64,000 nt of DNA from Hypomesus transpacificus (Eukaryota > Chordata > Actinopteri > Osmeriformes > Osmeridae), in NCBI RefSeq assembly GCF_021917145.1, contig NC_061081.1:73942-137941 (forward strand), given 5' to 3'. The first letter of the stretch is position 1, and the number at the start of each line of letters is the position of its first letter. The position numbers and the translations under genes are program-made. This document shows positions 1 through 12,632 of the stretch, in pieces. Below the pieces are notes generated by a model that worked only from the letters and a program-made list of their open reading frames with translations, was not told the DNA's origin and searched no databases.

Positions 1-85
1 TAGCTCTCGCCCAATCAGACAACCCATTTCAGGATGGGAGCGTCACAAGTATTGGGGCGCCTCCCACTTGGCAGCACGCCCGACC

Positions 86-275
86 CTCCCTCCCCCCCTT
101 CCTCCCTCCCTCCAGTCCTCCGCTCCTCCCCCGTTTACCAAGCTCCCTCCCTCTTTTACTCGACCCTCCATTCCTCCCTCCCTCTCTCTCCATTGCTCCT
201 CCCTTTACGTCCTAATGTTCAGTTTAGTCCCCTTCGTCTCCCCCCCCCCTCCTCCCCCCTCTTCTCTACAGGGGC
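86..275. repeat. C/T-rich low-complexity tract
   Basis: Almost pure pyrimidine on the plus strand, made of irregular CCCT and CTCC units. Both overlapping frames translate to Pro/Ser/Leu runs and are not genes. Confidence 0.8.
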
Positions 276-347
276 TGTCTTGGCTCCTGGCCCACAGCTC
301 CAGTGGAAACTTTACACACAGGAAAGAGACTCGCATACTACTCTTCC

Positions 348-351
<4 letters not shown>

Positions 352-389
<38 letters not shown>
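352..389. repeat. (TG)n microsatellite
   Basis: Uninterrupted TG dinucleotides inside the maml3 intron. Confidence 0.95.
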
Positions 390-392
<3 letters not shown>

Positions 393-1155
393 CCTGCGTA
401 CGTAAACTGAATTGTGTTAACTGAAAGTGTTAACAGTATTTGTTCAAATATAAGAGCCATAACTAGGGAAGAAGTCACGGCAAACTGGAGAAGGGAAAAC
501 TAAAAGTATGCTACAACACCATATTACACATCTCGGGCATGTATTCTGTACCTTTACTAGTTATACAATGGTATGTCAGTATGGACTATTGTTGTGCAAA
601 TGTACAGAACACATATATTGGGTCTAAATGTACACAGAGTCATTTAAAGGAGATGGAAACATGCGTTCTTTATTCATTTTCAAGCCATTTTTTTCTTTTA
701 AAAAGAGGACATTACATAATTCGCCAAATACTTCCGCTCGGAGCAGAGAGACGCCCGGTGTTTTAGCGCACACACACACACACTTGACATATCCAAGCAG
801 ACAGGCAGCCTGTTCGGGCTGTCTGCATCACAGTCGCCATGACAACATGGGGAGACAATTCGTAACAATATCCAGTCCCCCATCACTGACCAGAAAGAGA
901 AGCCATCTTTCTAGAGCCTATTTCCCTATTGGGTGCTAAAACAGGACTACAATTATATTTTTATTTTTACAACTAGCAACTGTACAGTTACCTTGCCATT
1001 TCTGGCCCTCGCCCCACACCTTGCCTTACCGTCGACCCAATGTCATTTCCTTCCACAGTTCCTAGTCCCATGGAATAGGCAGCATGCTCATCTGTGGTTC
1101 TGCTCCTCTCCTACGGGCAATCTTGCCTCTAAAATATGGATGACAGAGAACTCCT

Positions 1156-1241
1156 CTTTCACATTCTCCCTCTCTCCCTCTCTCCCTCTCTCCCTCTCTC
1201 CCTCTCTCCCTCTCTCCCTCCCTCCCTCCCTCCCTCCCTCC
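1156..1241. repeat. (CTCTCCCT)n / (CCCT)n tract
   Basis: Eight-base CTCTCCCT units followed by four-base CCCT units. Frames through it give Ser/Pro/Leu or Arg/Glu/Gly repeats. Confidence 0.9.
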
Positions 1242-1795
1242 TTAGTTCTCCAGAGGCTGAGAGAGCCAGTCTCCAGTTTCATGTCCTTATCTCCATCTCA
1301 CCCTCTGCGTGCTTGGACAGCAGCCCTCCCCCGCCGCACTCTGATACAAACTACAAGTCCCACAATTCTCCTCGTAGTTCTGTTCCTATAGCGGATAATG
1401 ACGTTCCAATCAAAATAACTCAAACTTTATTTAGTTTTTTAAGCTATGCCTAGATGTAACCTTGTACCAACACATTTACCTCCACTAACAAGACCTGTGA
1501 CCTGAATATGCAGAAAATTGTGAGGAGCATGCGTCTCAAGTCTCTCGTCTGTCTGTGGAAACACAGAGAGGGTAAAGCTTCAGTGGAACGTCTGTCTGTG
1601 GATAACAGAGAGGGTAAAGCTTCAGTGGAACTCTGCCGGCGTCCTGACAGACTGGAAGAAGAGGCAACAGGGGAGAGACAGACACTCAGGAAGCCTGGGA
1701 GGGTGAGAGAAGAGCAGGGGGGAAAGGGTTGGATGGAGAGAGATAGTGGGAGGGGGGGGGGGTAAAGAAACTGAAAGTGTGTGTAGTGTGGAGCG

Positions 1796-1837
1796 AGAGA
1801 GAAAGAAATAGAGACAGAGACGGAGACGGAGACGGAG

Positions 1838-1896
<59 letters not shown>

Positions 1897-1995
1897 CAGA
1901 GAGACAGAGAGACAGAGAGACAGAGAGACAGAGAGACAGAGAGACAGAGAGACAGAGAGACAGAGAGACAGAGACAGAGACAGAGACAGAGAGAA
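1796..1995. repeat. Compound (GA)n / GAGACA minisatellite
   Basis: Begins with GAGACG units, passes through a pure GA run near 1840-1886, then about a dozen AGAGACAG units, then GAGACA units. The tract is purine-only on the plus strand for roughly 200 bases, so H-DNA is conceivable. Confidence 0.9.
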
Positions 1996-2139
1996 AAAGA
2001 TAAGAGTGTGTGTTTGGACAAGGCAGTCCTGTGCTGTTCCATGTTCAAGATTCTTATCTGCTCTATTTTCTATTTTAGGATGTATCCAGGAAGGCATCAA
2101 CTGGGCCTAGCCAGAGAACCAGTCCCAAACTAAGTCAAG

Positions 2140-2141
<2 letters not shown>

Positions 2142-2192
<51 letters not shown>
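2142..2192. repeat. (TG)n microsatellite
   Basis: Uninterrupted TG array of about 50 bases in the maml3 intron. Confidence 0.95.
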
Positions 2193-2195
<3 letters not shown>

Positions 2196-3204
2196 AGGGA
2201 GAAAGTATGAGTCTGCATATGTGTAGGACTACAGCTGGGTCAAAGGTCAAGCTCCAACCTCATCCCAGTAATGGGGCACTGTGGGATAACTACACATATC
2301 CACAATGCACTGCTCTACACTTCACGATGGATCCGTTTTGATGCCTCTCTCCTCTGGTGGAATTTTCATTTTGCAAATATGACCAAATCAGGCTAAAAGC
2401 AACAGGTTGGGACTCTTGTAAAGAGATTTACTCTTTGCAAGAGCTAAGAACTAAACAAGAAAAATAAGACAAGGTTTTACACGGTGGAAAAAGTGGACGT
2501 TAGCCCTGTTGTATCATCGAATCAATCCACTTCCTCCACCAAGCCTGCTCGTATCATCGAAAAGGGATCTCTAAACACAACAGAAATTCCGCTGAACCCC
2601 TCCCATCCAAAAACAACCTTTATTGTGTCGGTCTGTCTCTTTTGCCAGCTCGCTCTGTCCGTCCCTCACTCCCTCCCTCCCTCTCTCTCTCTCTGACACT
2701 CTCCTGTGTCCACACTTTCTCCCATCTCTCTGTTCATATGGCCCACCGCAGGTTTATCAGATCCTATGTTTTCTCAGGGAGCGTTTTTCTGCCGTGCGCC
2801 TACTGTAGCACAATTACTCAGCCTGGTGCACTAATGGCTATTGATGCAGCTGAGGGCCCCCCCCCACACACACACACACACACACACACACAGGCTTTCA
2901 ATGTGGCTTGCCCTGTACAAACAAATGCGCGCTCACTTTCAGCGCCCACACTATAGCTTGCCTTTGGCACGCGGGAAAATTCATAAATATTTGATGGCAG
3001 CGGATCGATAAGGAGATATGGGTATGGCCATCTCGAGCAGGACGAGAAGTCATGCCACAAAGGAAGAGGGTCACACACAGCCTCGTTGATACTTATGAAC
3101 AATGTCCCCCTCACACAATAAGGTGGGTTAAAGCAGGTGAGCACAAACCTGCTGAGCAGCGTTCAGTTGTTTACTGTGGGGTAATACGTCAGCGCGTGTG
3201 AGTG

Positions 3205-3207
<3 letters not shown>

Positions 3208-3271
<64 letters not shown>
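3208..3271. repeat. (TG)n microsatellite
   Basis: Uninterrupted TG array of about 64 bases in the maml3 intron. Confidence 0.95.
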
Positions 3272-3272
<1 letters not shown>

Positions 3273-3873
3273 AGGGCTACCTGAGCTCGTGGAGTAATTC
3301 CCTCTTAGAGGCGGATTTCTCCTCGCCAGTCGGCAAGGCTGGGAGCGGTTTAGAGAGCTTAGCCAGGTAGGATGAGTCGCTGTGAACGAGGGATCGCCCA
3401 GGGAAGGGAGGAGAGGAGCAAGTGGCAGTCAACGGGAAAAGGAGAGTGAGGTGTGATGAGGGGGGGAGAGAGAGAACGAATAAGAACTGTTAGGGGGCGA
3501 CCTGACTAGGACTGTGCTTTACTTGCCGCGAGGAGAATGTCCGTTTAACTAGTGTCACATGATGTCGAGCTGGAACAGGGAGATGTTTGTGAACCAGGGT
3601 CTAAATGTTGTGTGGGGGAGATCATTCCAGCACAGTACTAATACACCTCATTACATACAGACTACGTTACAGGGGAGGAAAGAAAATACTTCTAGAGACA
3701 ACAACAAGATCTGAGTCACTGGATCTAAGATTCCACTAAACAAACCATGTTGATCCTCTCACACACACGAGAGCTGGGCCAGGATAGGCCAGTCATATAG
3801 ACTCTCGTTTAGCCTCCACATCTCCCTCTGAGCAAAGCTTAGGTTGACTGGGTCCACCCTTCCTCATGCTACA

Positions 3874-3875
<2 letters not shown>

Positions 3876-3952
<77 letters not shown>
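3876..3952. repeat. (TG)n microsatellite
   Basis: Uninterrupted TG array of about 76 bases, the longest dinucleotide tract in the maml3 intron part of the window. Confidence 0.95.
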
Positions 3953-3958
<6 letters not shown>

Positions 3959-4849
3959 ATACAACAACTCCAAGAGGATATATACTGCCTGCAGACATAA
4001 TAAAGAACAGAGGTTATTGAAAGGGTAATGGTATGTGGGTATACATGTGCGTGCGTGGAAAAATGAATTAATGTCAGATATCTGAGAGTACGTGCTGGAA
4101 CAGGGCAGAGAGAGTGCAGGCCTCATCATCCTTCTTTAGCGCACACACACACTAGATAATCCTCATATGAACCTAACCCCACCCCAATATGTATATCACA
4201 GGCAGATGGACAATACACACACACACAGTAGTGGAGTAGTTGTGCAGAAACCCGGTGGGCCAGGGGATCTCTAGAAGCGAACTAACATCCTCATTTATAA
4301 TTAACATGCATTGTGTGTGTGTGTGCGTGTGTGTGTGTGTATGTCTCGCCTTCTCATTGAGAGGGATGAGAGAGCGGCGTGGCTTCACCACCAGCCCGAC
4401 ATCAATAATGTAAGGTGATCGCTCTCAGATGCTACGCTAGGCGACAAGGCTCAAGTCGGCCTGCTAGCAGGTACGGTGCGTGCGCACACATGTGCACCGA
4501 CAGGAACGTTGTATAAAAGACAGACAGGCACACGCTCACACAAGACAGTTGGGCTCGGAGCATGTGTGTGAGTCTGCAGGACATGTGAACATGCGTGGGT
4601 GGAAGGGAATGTGGTCACAAAGCTTGCTGAAATTAAAAACATCCACAGAGAGAGAGGGGGAAATAGAGAGGAGAGAGGGGGAAATAGAGAGAGGAGAGAG
4701 GGGGAAATAGAGAGGAGAGAAAGAGAGAGAGAGAGATAAAGAAATCTAAACACAGCTTTAGGACCCCGTTGTGAGAGTTTGGCGAAGCAAATACCTCCTC
4801 TTGTTTATGTGTGTGACGTCACAATCGTCTGCATCACAGAGAGAGAGAA

Positions 4850-4881
<32 letters not shown>

Positions 4882-7432
4882 CTACATGCCAACTCACTGG
4901 GTTAAATATAGAGCTGGGCATCGGTCCCAGACTACATTAACAATGCCACAGCACCAGTACTGACACTACCATCGCACCACTAATGTTGAAACCAGAGACA
5001 AGGGGAGGGCCTGGGGAAGGAGGGATGGTGGGAGAGAGGAAGGAAGGAGGAGGGAGGAGAGGAAGGGAGGGTAGGCCTTAGATTCATGAAACTCAGCCAC
5101 CCACACCTCAGCCCCTCTGCCAAAAGAGAAAGGGAGAGCTCCTCTCCAAGCAGTACAACATTGTACGTGTGTGTGTGTGTGTGTGTGTGTGTGCGCACAA
5201 GTGTTTGTGTCATTCCTTGCCGAAACATCTGCCAAGGAAAGAGGATTTGAGCACAAGGCAGACTCCGTCCTGTGCTACTGTGTTTTTGTAGAGTTTGCTT
5301 GACCATGTCCGTAAACATGGAGCAGACACAGAGTTGCACCACTTGCGCTTGTTTGCGTGCGCTCATGCACACTCACACACACACTTTCTAACAACTTGGC
5401 TGTTAAATAAAAGTGTTTCAACCACTGAAAGTCCGGCCGACTCAAAACATCCACCAGACTGTCCTTTTCTTATCACGCGCATCCACAAACACACACTCAG
5501 TGGACCACCTGTGTGAAGGTAAATCAGTGTGTGTCAGTACACCATGCCAGGAAAATGATGGGACAGTAATGGGATTCCCGGCACCTCAGAGAAAAAGAGA
5601 GAGAGAGACAGAGACAGAAATACTAAATAAAAATAAATGTATCTGTAACTAAATAGATGATGTGTCACTGTTGTTACACTTTAAAACATGTAAACGAGTG
5701 TCCAGAGTATCTATAGACGTATCACAACAAAATGACCCAAACCAATTGGATCTTCACAAGTTCCATATCAACAACAAACGTTATGCATTCACTTTTGGGC
5801 CAACAGATATGATCTGTATTTAAACTGTTATTCTGCTCGACAGCATTTGGGTTCATCAGGACATCCTACAACTCATTAGTAGTAAGAGTGTAGTATGCCA
5901 AGCACTAGTATAGGAGTGCTGGGGATGACCGACTGAGAAGAGGTCCCGAGGACTCCTCACACACACACTAATAGTTTGTCCATTTTCCATAATTACAGGT
6001 TAGTCCTGCTTCGTCGTGGGTGTGTCAGAGACCGATTAGACATGCAGTCCTGTAACAGGAGTACCTCTGCCCAGCCCTAGACAGCAGTGGACTTTTTTTT
6101 TTGTACCGAGGCAGCCTAGCACTGCGACTATACGGCCATCTAGCTGTAGAGGCATCGTCTTGAGATAGAGCGGAGACGAAAAAATGGCGCTACTGTGTCT
6201 TTAAACCGTAATCCCTTGATTCTGAGCATTTGTTGCCTACCAGCTAATGGGCGGTGCGGTTTAATGTCCACACGAAGCGGTGGGAGGTCTTTTTCTATTA
6301 CAATCGCAGCCGCCTCAGTACCGTGGCTCTTGAAAAACGACTGCGCTTGCTACCTATGTCGCTTTCAGAAATAAGAGAGTGCCACCGACTTTCTGCTTAG
6401 CATTTCAAAGGAGCAATTGGCCACTGCAACAACAAAAGAATGTCGGCATTCCAGCCGACTAAGTCGCTGTTGATTCTTCTCTCCCCTTGCAGGAAAAAAG
6501 ACTAGACTCTGATCAGCTAGCTGTGCATGCGTGACCCGGGGCTCTAAAACCAACATACAATCCATAGTGACAAGATACGCTAGTGTGTATTTGTGATCCT
6601 TTGTTCCATATCCCGGGACAAGAGCCTCATCAGATATGTGTCGGTACCCATTTCAGTCAAAAGAACATGATAATAAGACAAAATCTGAAAAACATTAGAC
6701 GTAGCATGAAGGCTACTATCTGGTCTGTGCTAGGCTACATTACAAGGGAGCTGGACCTCCACAGCCATATTATGTGCTAACAATTTCCCCCTCCTTTCGT
6801 TCCTCCCCCCGACACTCCCTTTAAACTTCAGACTTTACCCTCGTCTTGGATGAGTACCTGTCTTTCAGAAATAATGTTCAGTTCTGTCTATCAGTCAAAA
6901 TATATGCAACAGTTTGAGATCTATGCGAACTACATTGAACACTGTAGCAATTGTGTTTTTTTATGATACCGTGTTGCTGTTTTGCAAAGAAACATTTACA
7001 AGTAGGCCTGTGGTGCTTTCTCGTCCACCTAACAGTAGGCTATACTTAATATCTATTCAAAAGTCTCAACAAACTTTACGAGTTTTCAAAGACCAAGAGT
7101 ATTTAGAAGGCTACAGGCGAATCTCAAAGCAAAGCAACAAAAAGGGCCACCCCCTACAAAAAACTTTCAATGGCCTATAGTCATTTCCGACCAGTAACTG
7201 ACTTCCCTGTAGTTTGTAACCAAAGTGAAAGTTTGTGTGTCTCTTTACAAACACGCTTGCTGAGACTCTTGTTTTGAATAGCTGAGACTTTTCGTAGCTA
7301 CTGCCAAGTGTAGAGAAAATGTTACCGTCAAACTTTTCTGAGCAAGGGACGGGAGGGCTAACAACCCCATGCTGCAATAGCGAAGGAGGGGGTGTAGCTC
7401 AAATGTTGGCTGTGATTGTTAGTACTGCTTAC

Positions 7433-7798
7433 CGCTATGAGAGTGTTATTTCTCTGCTCGGTAGTCGAGGCCGAGTCGGGGTCTTGTTGTTTACTTTGCT
7501 GCTTGGTGTTGGCGGATTTCTTCGCCCTCTGCTCCAAGCTCCGCTGGTAGAGACTCACAGTCTCCCTGCGCTCTATCTCCAGCTGCTCGGCGTGAGCTTG
7601 CTGGTATCTGTTCTCGCAGTTGACATGGTGTCTCCGGCAGCCCTCTATCCGCTGCCGTAGCCTTTCGACCACTGTGCTGTGTTTCGGAATGCCCACATTG
7701 TTAGAGTTTCCACTCGGGTTGATGCCGCTGTTCATGGCATTGTTATTGATGCAAATGCTACTGCCGTTGGCGGCAGCGGGGGATGCAAAGTCCCCCAT
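7433..7798 (-). CDS. maml3: Mastermind-like 3, first coding exon
   Basis: This exon encodes the N-terminal 122 residues of a Mastermind-like transcriptional co-activator, which binds the Notch intracellular domain-CSL complex in the nucleus and recruits p300. The start MGDFASPAAANGSSICIN matches the MAML3 subtype rather than MAML1 or MAML2. The conserved Mastermind helix lies at about residues 38-95, including VVERLRQRIEGCRRHH and LYQRSLEQRAKKS. The frame ends at NNTLIA followed by a GTAAGC donor (minus strand, just below 7433), the normal MAML exon 1/2 boundary. The glutamine-rich and activation regions must lie on later exons left of the window. The human exon has a longer, Gly/Ala-rich linker before the helix; here it is Asn-rich and short. 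Confidence 0.93.
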
Positions 7799-8640
7799 CC
7801 TCTAGCCAAAGGGCTGGTATTTTGGAAGAACTTTTCCCAAGCACCCTCACCTCGTTCAGATTGTTCCACAGGGGTGAGAAGGTAACTAGCTTGTTCAGAG
7901 ACAAGAGAGGGGGGATTCAAAGGACAGTAGCAAACGGTGACCGATGCTGCTTCCCTCCGCCGGGACAGTACGTGGAGGTTCCACCATTCAATACTGTTTA
8001 CAACAACATCGTTCTCGATCCTGAAAACAGGTAACAAAACACCCCCAGCGTGGGTAGAGCTTGCTATGCAGCCGGTCCACACTTCAATACCGCCGCTACA
8101 CTTTTAACTCCAAAGGAAACATCCGGATATTAGGCTACAAGCGGTCATCACTCATTCACACAACAACCCGACGTAGCGAGCTCGCCGTTTTATTGTGTTG
8201 TCCTTTGAGAAAAAGTTTTGCTGTCTGAACCGAACGGGCTCCGGAGTTGCTCCGTGAACTTGCATCTCATTGGTTTGGTCAGTAAAAATCCCTGTCCGGT
8301 AAAAAGGTTTGCGTAAGGTCCAATCGTCCCGGTCCGTATCGAGGGACGCGAACGGAAATCCTAGAGACGCGGTGATCTCGGCTCGTCGCTAGAAGCTGCT
8401 GCCTGCCACCATCACAATAATCAAGTCCTCTCCTCCATGCAAGCGGAGTGATATCAGGACAAGAGTTGAGTAAAAACCAGCTAGAGGCTGTGAGTAGCCC
8501 GACGGCGCGGAGGAAAACACGGAGTAGAAGTGTTATTCGCTGGATTAGGAGTGGACTGAAAGCCTACTGAAATCCCGAGCCTACCACCCCAGCCGCCTTG
8601 TAGGTGTCCTCGTGAACCAAAATAAATAATCTCATCAACT
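7799..8640 (-). promoter_or_regulatory. maml3: Probable maml3 5'UTR and promoter
   Basis: This region lies immediately upstream of the maml3 start on the minus strand. By eye it is richer in CpG than its surroundings, especially about 8160-8590, and lacks the microsatellites seen on both sides. MAML genes usually have a long 5'UTR on exon 1. No TATA box or transcription start could be assigned. Confidence 0.45.
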
Positions 8641-8739
8641 GCCTAAGCATTCGAATTGACATGTTTTTTCATGTAAATAGAAAATACATATAATTGAAGC
8701 TCTAGCAGAACTGGTGGGATCAGAACCCTTACCAGTAAA

Positions 8740-9016
8740 ACATACACACACGTACACACACACGTACACACACACGTACACACACACGTACACACACACA
8801 GACACACACACAGTGAGTTTATTTCAGAGCGGTGTAGTGTTAGACTTCACTCTTTATTTTTTGTACGCTGTGTCATGTGGGAGTTCTGAGTTCCATCTCC
8901 GACTGTTCCGGCCATATGTGTTCCCAGTCTTTCTCTCGCATTCACACAAACACACACACAGGCACACAAACACACACACAGGCACACACACAAACACACA
9001 GGCACACACACACACA
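8740..9016. repeat. CA-rich minisatellites
   Basis: Two blocks: ACACACGT-type units at about 8740-8812 and ACACACACAGGC-type units at about 8943-9016. They are separated by about 130 bases of unique sequence. Confidence 0.85.
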
Positions 9017-10641
9017 GTCATCAACACCATCAGTGATGACATGTACAGCATGTGGATGCTTGCATTTAATTGTGATTGGTGCTGTTTATTACCACTTTTG
9101 CTTATACTTGAGGAACATTACATCATCAGATTCCTCACAGGAAGAAGCCAGTCACACACAATCACTGTACGTGCAAGTGTTAATGCATGTGAATGTTTGT
9201 TTGTGCCCAAGTGTTAATGTGTGTATGTTTGGCTATGTTGCCCATTCAAAATGCCTGCGGGGCAAATTCTCCCAGGAAGAGATAGAGGAAGGCAGACAGG
9301 AAATGGACCCGGGGCATGTTGAAACTCGTCCTCCTCTGACCCTACTGGTCACACATTACAGCCTTCACCCAACAGGAGAAGGCAAATAACATATACAAAA
9401 AAAAAGGATTACCAGCGATGTCACATGAGGCTACAGAGAAGAGAAAGATCCTCTCTAATAGTCTAATAGTTCCGGATTCAATGTGAATTTATGGACTTTG
9501 TTAGTTTGTTTTACATCCCCCCCTGGTTGCAGCCATTACTGGCAATTATGATGTCACACATTGAAACAGAACGTGTGTACCTAGGCCAAGACTACTGTTT
9601 GTCAGTTCCACAATCTTAGTGAGTGTGATATCATAGATAGAACTACTTTGTGTCTTTCTTCCTCTGTTTCTTTCTCTTCTTCAGGGCGCCTACACACGAT
9701 CAGCGTTAAAACCGCTCTGTGCCGGCTGTGCCATTGTTTTCCTATGGGGAGAGCGGTGACTCCCAACGATAAAAAACCGCAGGAAATCATCCTCTTCTTT
9801 CTCTTTGCCTCTTCCCCCCCTGTGACTTGTCAGTGTTCTAAAACTTTTGGATTGTGCTACCTTTCCATTGTGACAGCACAATGAAAACAACTGCAGACGA
9901 TCGCCACGAACCACCCAGACCATCGTCTTGTCTGTAAACTATTTCTGAAGATTTCATCACCACCTACCGTCAACAAGACCTCTGAGCATCCTGCAAAGTG
10001 CAGTCATGGCAGTCCACAGAGGGAACTGACTTGAGCATCTGTCTTACTTTGAACAGACCAGTTACTGACATAAAAGTGTGTCTGTGTGTATGTGTGTGTG
10101 TGAACGTATGTGTGGGTGTGGTTGTGCATGTGTGTGTCGCTGTAACTGGTGCTGCTGCCCAGTCCAGTCGGCTTAGAGCAAAAGGAATGACCGGAATGTT
10201 GTTGTCTGCTCACACACACACACACACACTCACACTCCACCCCCACACATCTCTGACTCCAACAGCACAAATGGACACCAGAAGCCCCCCCCCCTCTCAC
10301 CCCTGGCCTTTGCACAGAGCTCTCTCAGGTTTTGCCTTAAATCACAATATCTACTTGATGTCTCATAAGTGACGTCTGTGTAGACCTTATGTAATGACAT
10401 TCCATGGCCTAATTTTCTTACTGTTTACAGTTGTGGATTAATTACTACACATTGAATCTTCATGTGATGATATGTCCATTCATTATGTTGTGTATTAATA
10501 GCAATTCTAAATGTGGACTGTGACCTTACATGGTCTTTCTCTGGTTTGGTAGTGTGAAATCAGTTTCTTTTTATTGTATCTCTTCATGAAGGGGGATATT
10601 AAAGGATTATTTTAAAATATGACACAGGGAAAGTTTCTAAT
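9017..10641. other. Intergenic, no gene seen
   Basis: Between maml3 and the Tc1 element. Short TG and CA tracts occur near 10080-10140 and 10210-10230. No splice-flanked coding segment was recognised on either strand. Confidence 0.6.
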
Positions 10642-10818
10642 CCCTCCCTCTCTCCCTCTGTCACTCTCTCGGTCTCTCTCTCTGTCCCTGTCTCTCTCTC
10701 TGTCCCCCTTTCCCTCTCTCTCTCTCCCTCTCTCTGTTCCTCTCTCTGTCTCTCTCTCTGTCCCTCTCTCTGTCCCTCTCTCTGTCCCTCTCTCTGTCCC
10801 TCTCTCTGTCCCCGTCCC
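10642..10818. repeat. CT-rich minisatellite
   Basis: Pyrimidine-only tract with TCTCTCTGTCCC-type units in its second half. Open frames on both strands are repeat translations. Confidence 0.9.
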
Positions 10819-11193
10819 TCCCTCCCCTCTCATGACACACAGACGACCTGACAATGCTTCTCTCATGGTCATGCCGGTTTGTCCACTCACAACTGCAGGT
10901 GTAGAGGGTAAGAAGTGAGTTTACAAAACAGGTAGGTACGTACACACACTAAACATACAAACACCCATGCATGCACACACACACACAGTAGAAATGCATG
11001 TGTAAGGAGGCTATGTTGAAAGAGTGTTGTGAAAAGCAGAGGAGCACATTCTGAAAATAAATAGGTGAATAACATAAGCTTAAAAAAATAACCACAAGTT
11101 ATTCAGGATCAGTAAAAATTTAGCATTTATTGGGAGTACTTATGACACTTCATTGTCATTCAACTAATACATGTTTGTCAAGGATCCCATATA

Positions 11194-11416
11194 CAGTGCC
11201 CTCCAAAAGTATTGGAACAGTGAGGCGAATTCCTTTATTTTTGCTGTAGACTGAAAACATTTGGGCTTGACATCAAATAATGAACGTGAGACCAGAGATC
11301 AACGTTTCAGCTTTTATTTCCAGGTATTTACATCAGGATCTGATGCACAACTAAGAAAATATCACATTTTGTTTGAATCCACCCATTTGTCATGTGATCA
11401 AAAGTATTGGAACAGA
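11194..11416 (+). repeat. Tc1 left inverted repeat
   Basis: Runs from the CAGTG terminus to the inner direct repeat at about 11399-11415. It matches the reverse complement of the right end along its length with scattered substitutions, for example GCGAATTC against GCCAATTC just inside the terminus. Confidence 0.9.
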
Positions 11417-11447
11417 TATACTTAAAACATATTTAAGTGAATAAGAC

Positions 11448-12485
11448 TTAATATTTAGTTGCAAATCCTTTGCTTTCAATAACTGCAGCAAGTCTGTGAC
11501 CCATTGACGTCACCAAACTTTTGCATTCTTCCTTTTTGATGCTTTCCCAGGCTTTCACTGCAGCCTCTTTCAGTTGTTGTTTGTTTTGTGGGGTTCCTCC
11601 CTTCAGTCTCCTCTTAAGCAGGTAAAATGCATGCTCTATAGGGTTTAAGTCTGGAGATTGACTTGGCCAGTCTAATACCTTCCATTTCTTGCCCCTGATG
11701 TACTCCTTTGTTGTTTTGGCAGTGTGTTTTGGGTCGTTATCTTGCTGCATGATGAAGGCTCTGCCAATCAGTTTGGTTGCATCTTTCCTTAAATTGGCAG
11801 ACAAAATGTTTCTGTAGACTTCCGAGTTAATTTTGCTGCTGCCATCATGTGTTACATCCTCAATGAAGATTAATGAGCCCGTCCCAGAAGAAGCCATGCA
11901 AGCCCAAGCCATGACATTACCTCCACCGTGTTTCACAGATGAGCTTGTGTGTTTGGGATCATGAGCAGTTCCTTTCTTTCTCCAAACTTTAGCCTTTCCA
12001 TCACTTTGGTAAAAGTTAATCTTTGTCTCATCAGTCCATAAAACTTTGTCCCAGAATTTTTGAGGTTCATCTCTGTACTTTTTGGCAAATTCCAGCCTGG
12101 CGTTCCTATTCTTATTGCTAATGAGTGGTTTGCATATTCTGGTGTAGCCCTTGTACTTTTGTTCATGAAGTCTTCTGCGAACAGTAGATAGTGATACCTT
12201 CACTCCTGCCATCTGGAGGTTGTTGCTGATCTCACTAACAGTTGTTTTAGGGTATTTCTTTACAGCTCTTACAATGTTTCTGTCATCAACTGCTGATGTT
12301 TTCCTTGGTCTACCTGTTCGACGTCTGTTACTTAGTACACCAGTAGTTTTCTTCTTCTTCAGGACATTCCAAATGGTTGTACTGGCTATGGCCAATGTTT
12401 CTGCAATGGCTCTGATTGATTTTCCATCTTCTCTAAGACTCACAATTGCTTGTTTTTCACCCAAAGACAGCGCTCTGGTTTTCAT
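11448..12485 (-). CDS. Tc1-family transposase, intact 345-residue frame
   Basis: This DNA transposase cuts and pastes the surrounding element. From the chosen Met it has an N-terminal paired-like helix-turn-helix (LSLGEKQAIVSLREDGKSI onward), a GRPRK AT-hook-like motif between the two DNA-binding halves, and a DDE catalytic domain. The triad is Asp in WTDET (about residue 152), Asp in QQDNDPKH (about 249) and Glu in SPDLNPIEH (about 284). That is 34 residues between the last two, the DD34E signature of Tc1. Length fits the family (about 340). The frame is open further upstream, with another ATG at 12515; I prefer the Met at 12485 because family members start MKTK/R-like. No stop or frameshift is seen, so it could encode active enzyme. 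Confidence 0.95.
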   Translation of the reverse strand: MKTRALSLGEKQAIVSLREDGKSIRAIAETLAIASTTIWNVLKKKKTTGVLSNRRRTGRPRKTSAVDDRNIVRAVKKYPKTTVSEISNNLQMAGVKVSLSTVRRRLHEQKYKGYTRICKPLISNKNRNARLEFAKKYRDEPQKFWDKVLWTDETKINFYQSDGKAKVWRKKGTAHDPKHTSSSVKHGGGNVMAWACMASSGTGSLIFIEDVTHDGSSKINSEVYRNILSANLRKDATKLIGRAFIMQQDNDPKHTAKTTKEYIRGKKWKVLDWPSQSPDLNPIEHAFYLLKRRLKGGTPQNKQQLKEAAVKAWESIKKEECKSLVTSMGHRLAAVIESKGFATKY

Positions 12486-12632
12486 GTTGTTTTCACCTCT
12501 GAATACAGTCTGCATAGACAAAACCTATCTTACCCAATCTGAACCTGAGTGTAGACATTCAGTGGTATTTATTGATTGAATAATGTATGTAATAGGACAC
12601 ATCTGGGCAACAAAACACACCTGTCAGTCACA

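Larger units (their letters stand above)
1..7432 (-). other. maml3: maml3 intron 1 (partial)
   Basis: This stretch lies downstream of the maml3 exon 1 splice donor on the minus strand, so it reads as the first intron, continuing beyond the left edge of the window. No coding exon was found in it; the open frames are translations of simple repeats. It holds many microsatellites, listed separately where long, plus shorter ones at about 2866-2892 (CA), 4849-4872 (TG) and 5169-5195 (GT). MAML genes are known to have a very long first intron, which fits. Confidence 0.75.

Noticed and set aside
1450..2133. Frames up to 216 residues over the GAGACA tract
   Set aside because: Composition follows the repeat (Ser-Leu-Cys or Arg-Asp-Glu); open on both strands simultaneously.
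7358..7432. Extension of the maml3 frame past NNTLIA
   Set aside because: A GTAAGC donor occurs exactly at the known MAML exon 1 boundary, and the following residues do not resemble MAML3.
9690..9923. Minus-strand frame with mixed composition
   Set aside because: Short, no splice sites at its edges, overlaps equally long frames on the other strand, no family resemblance.
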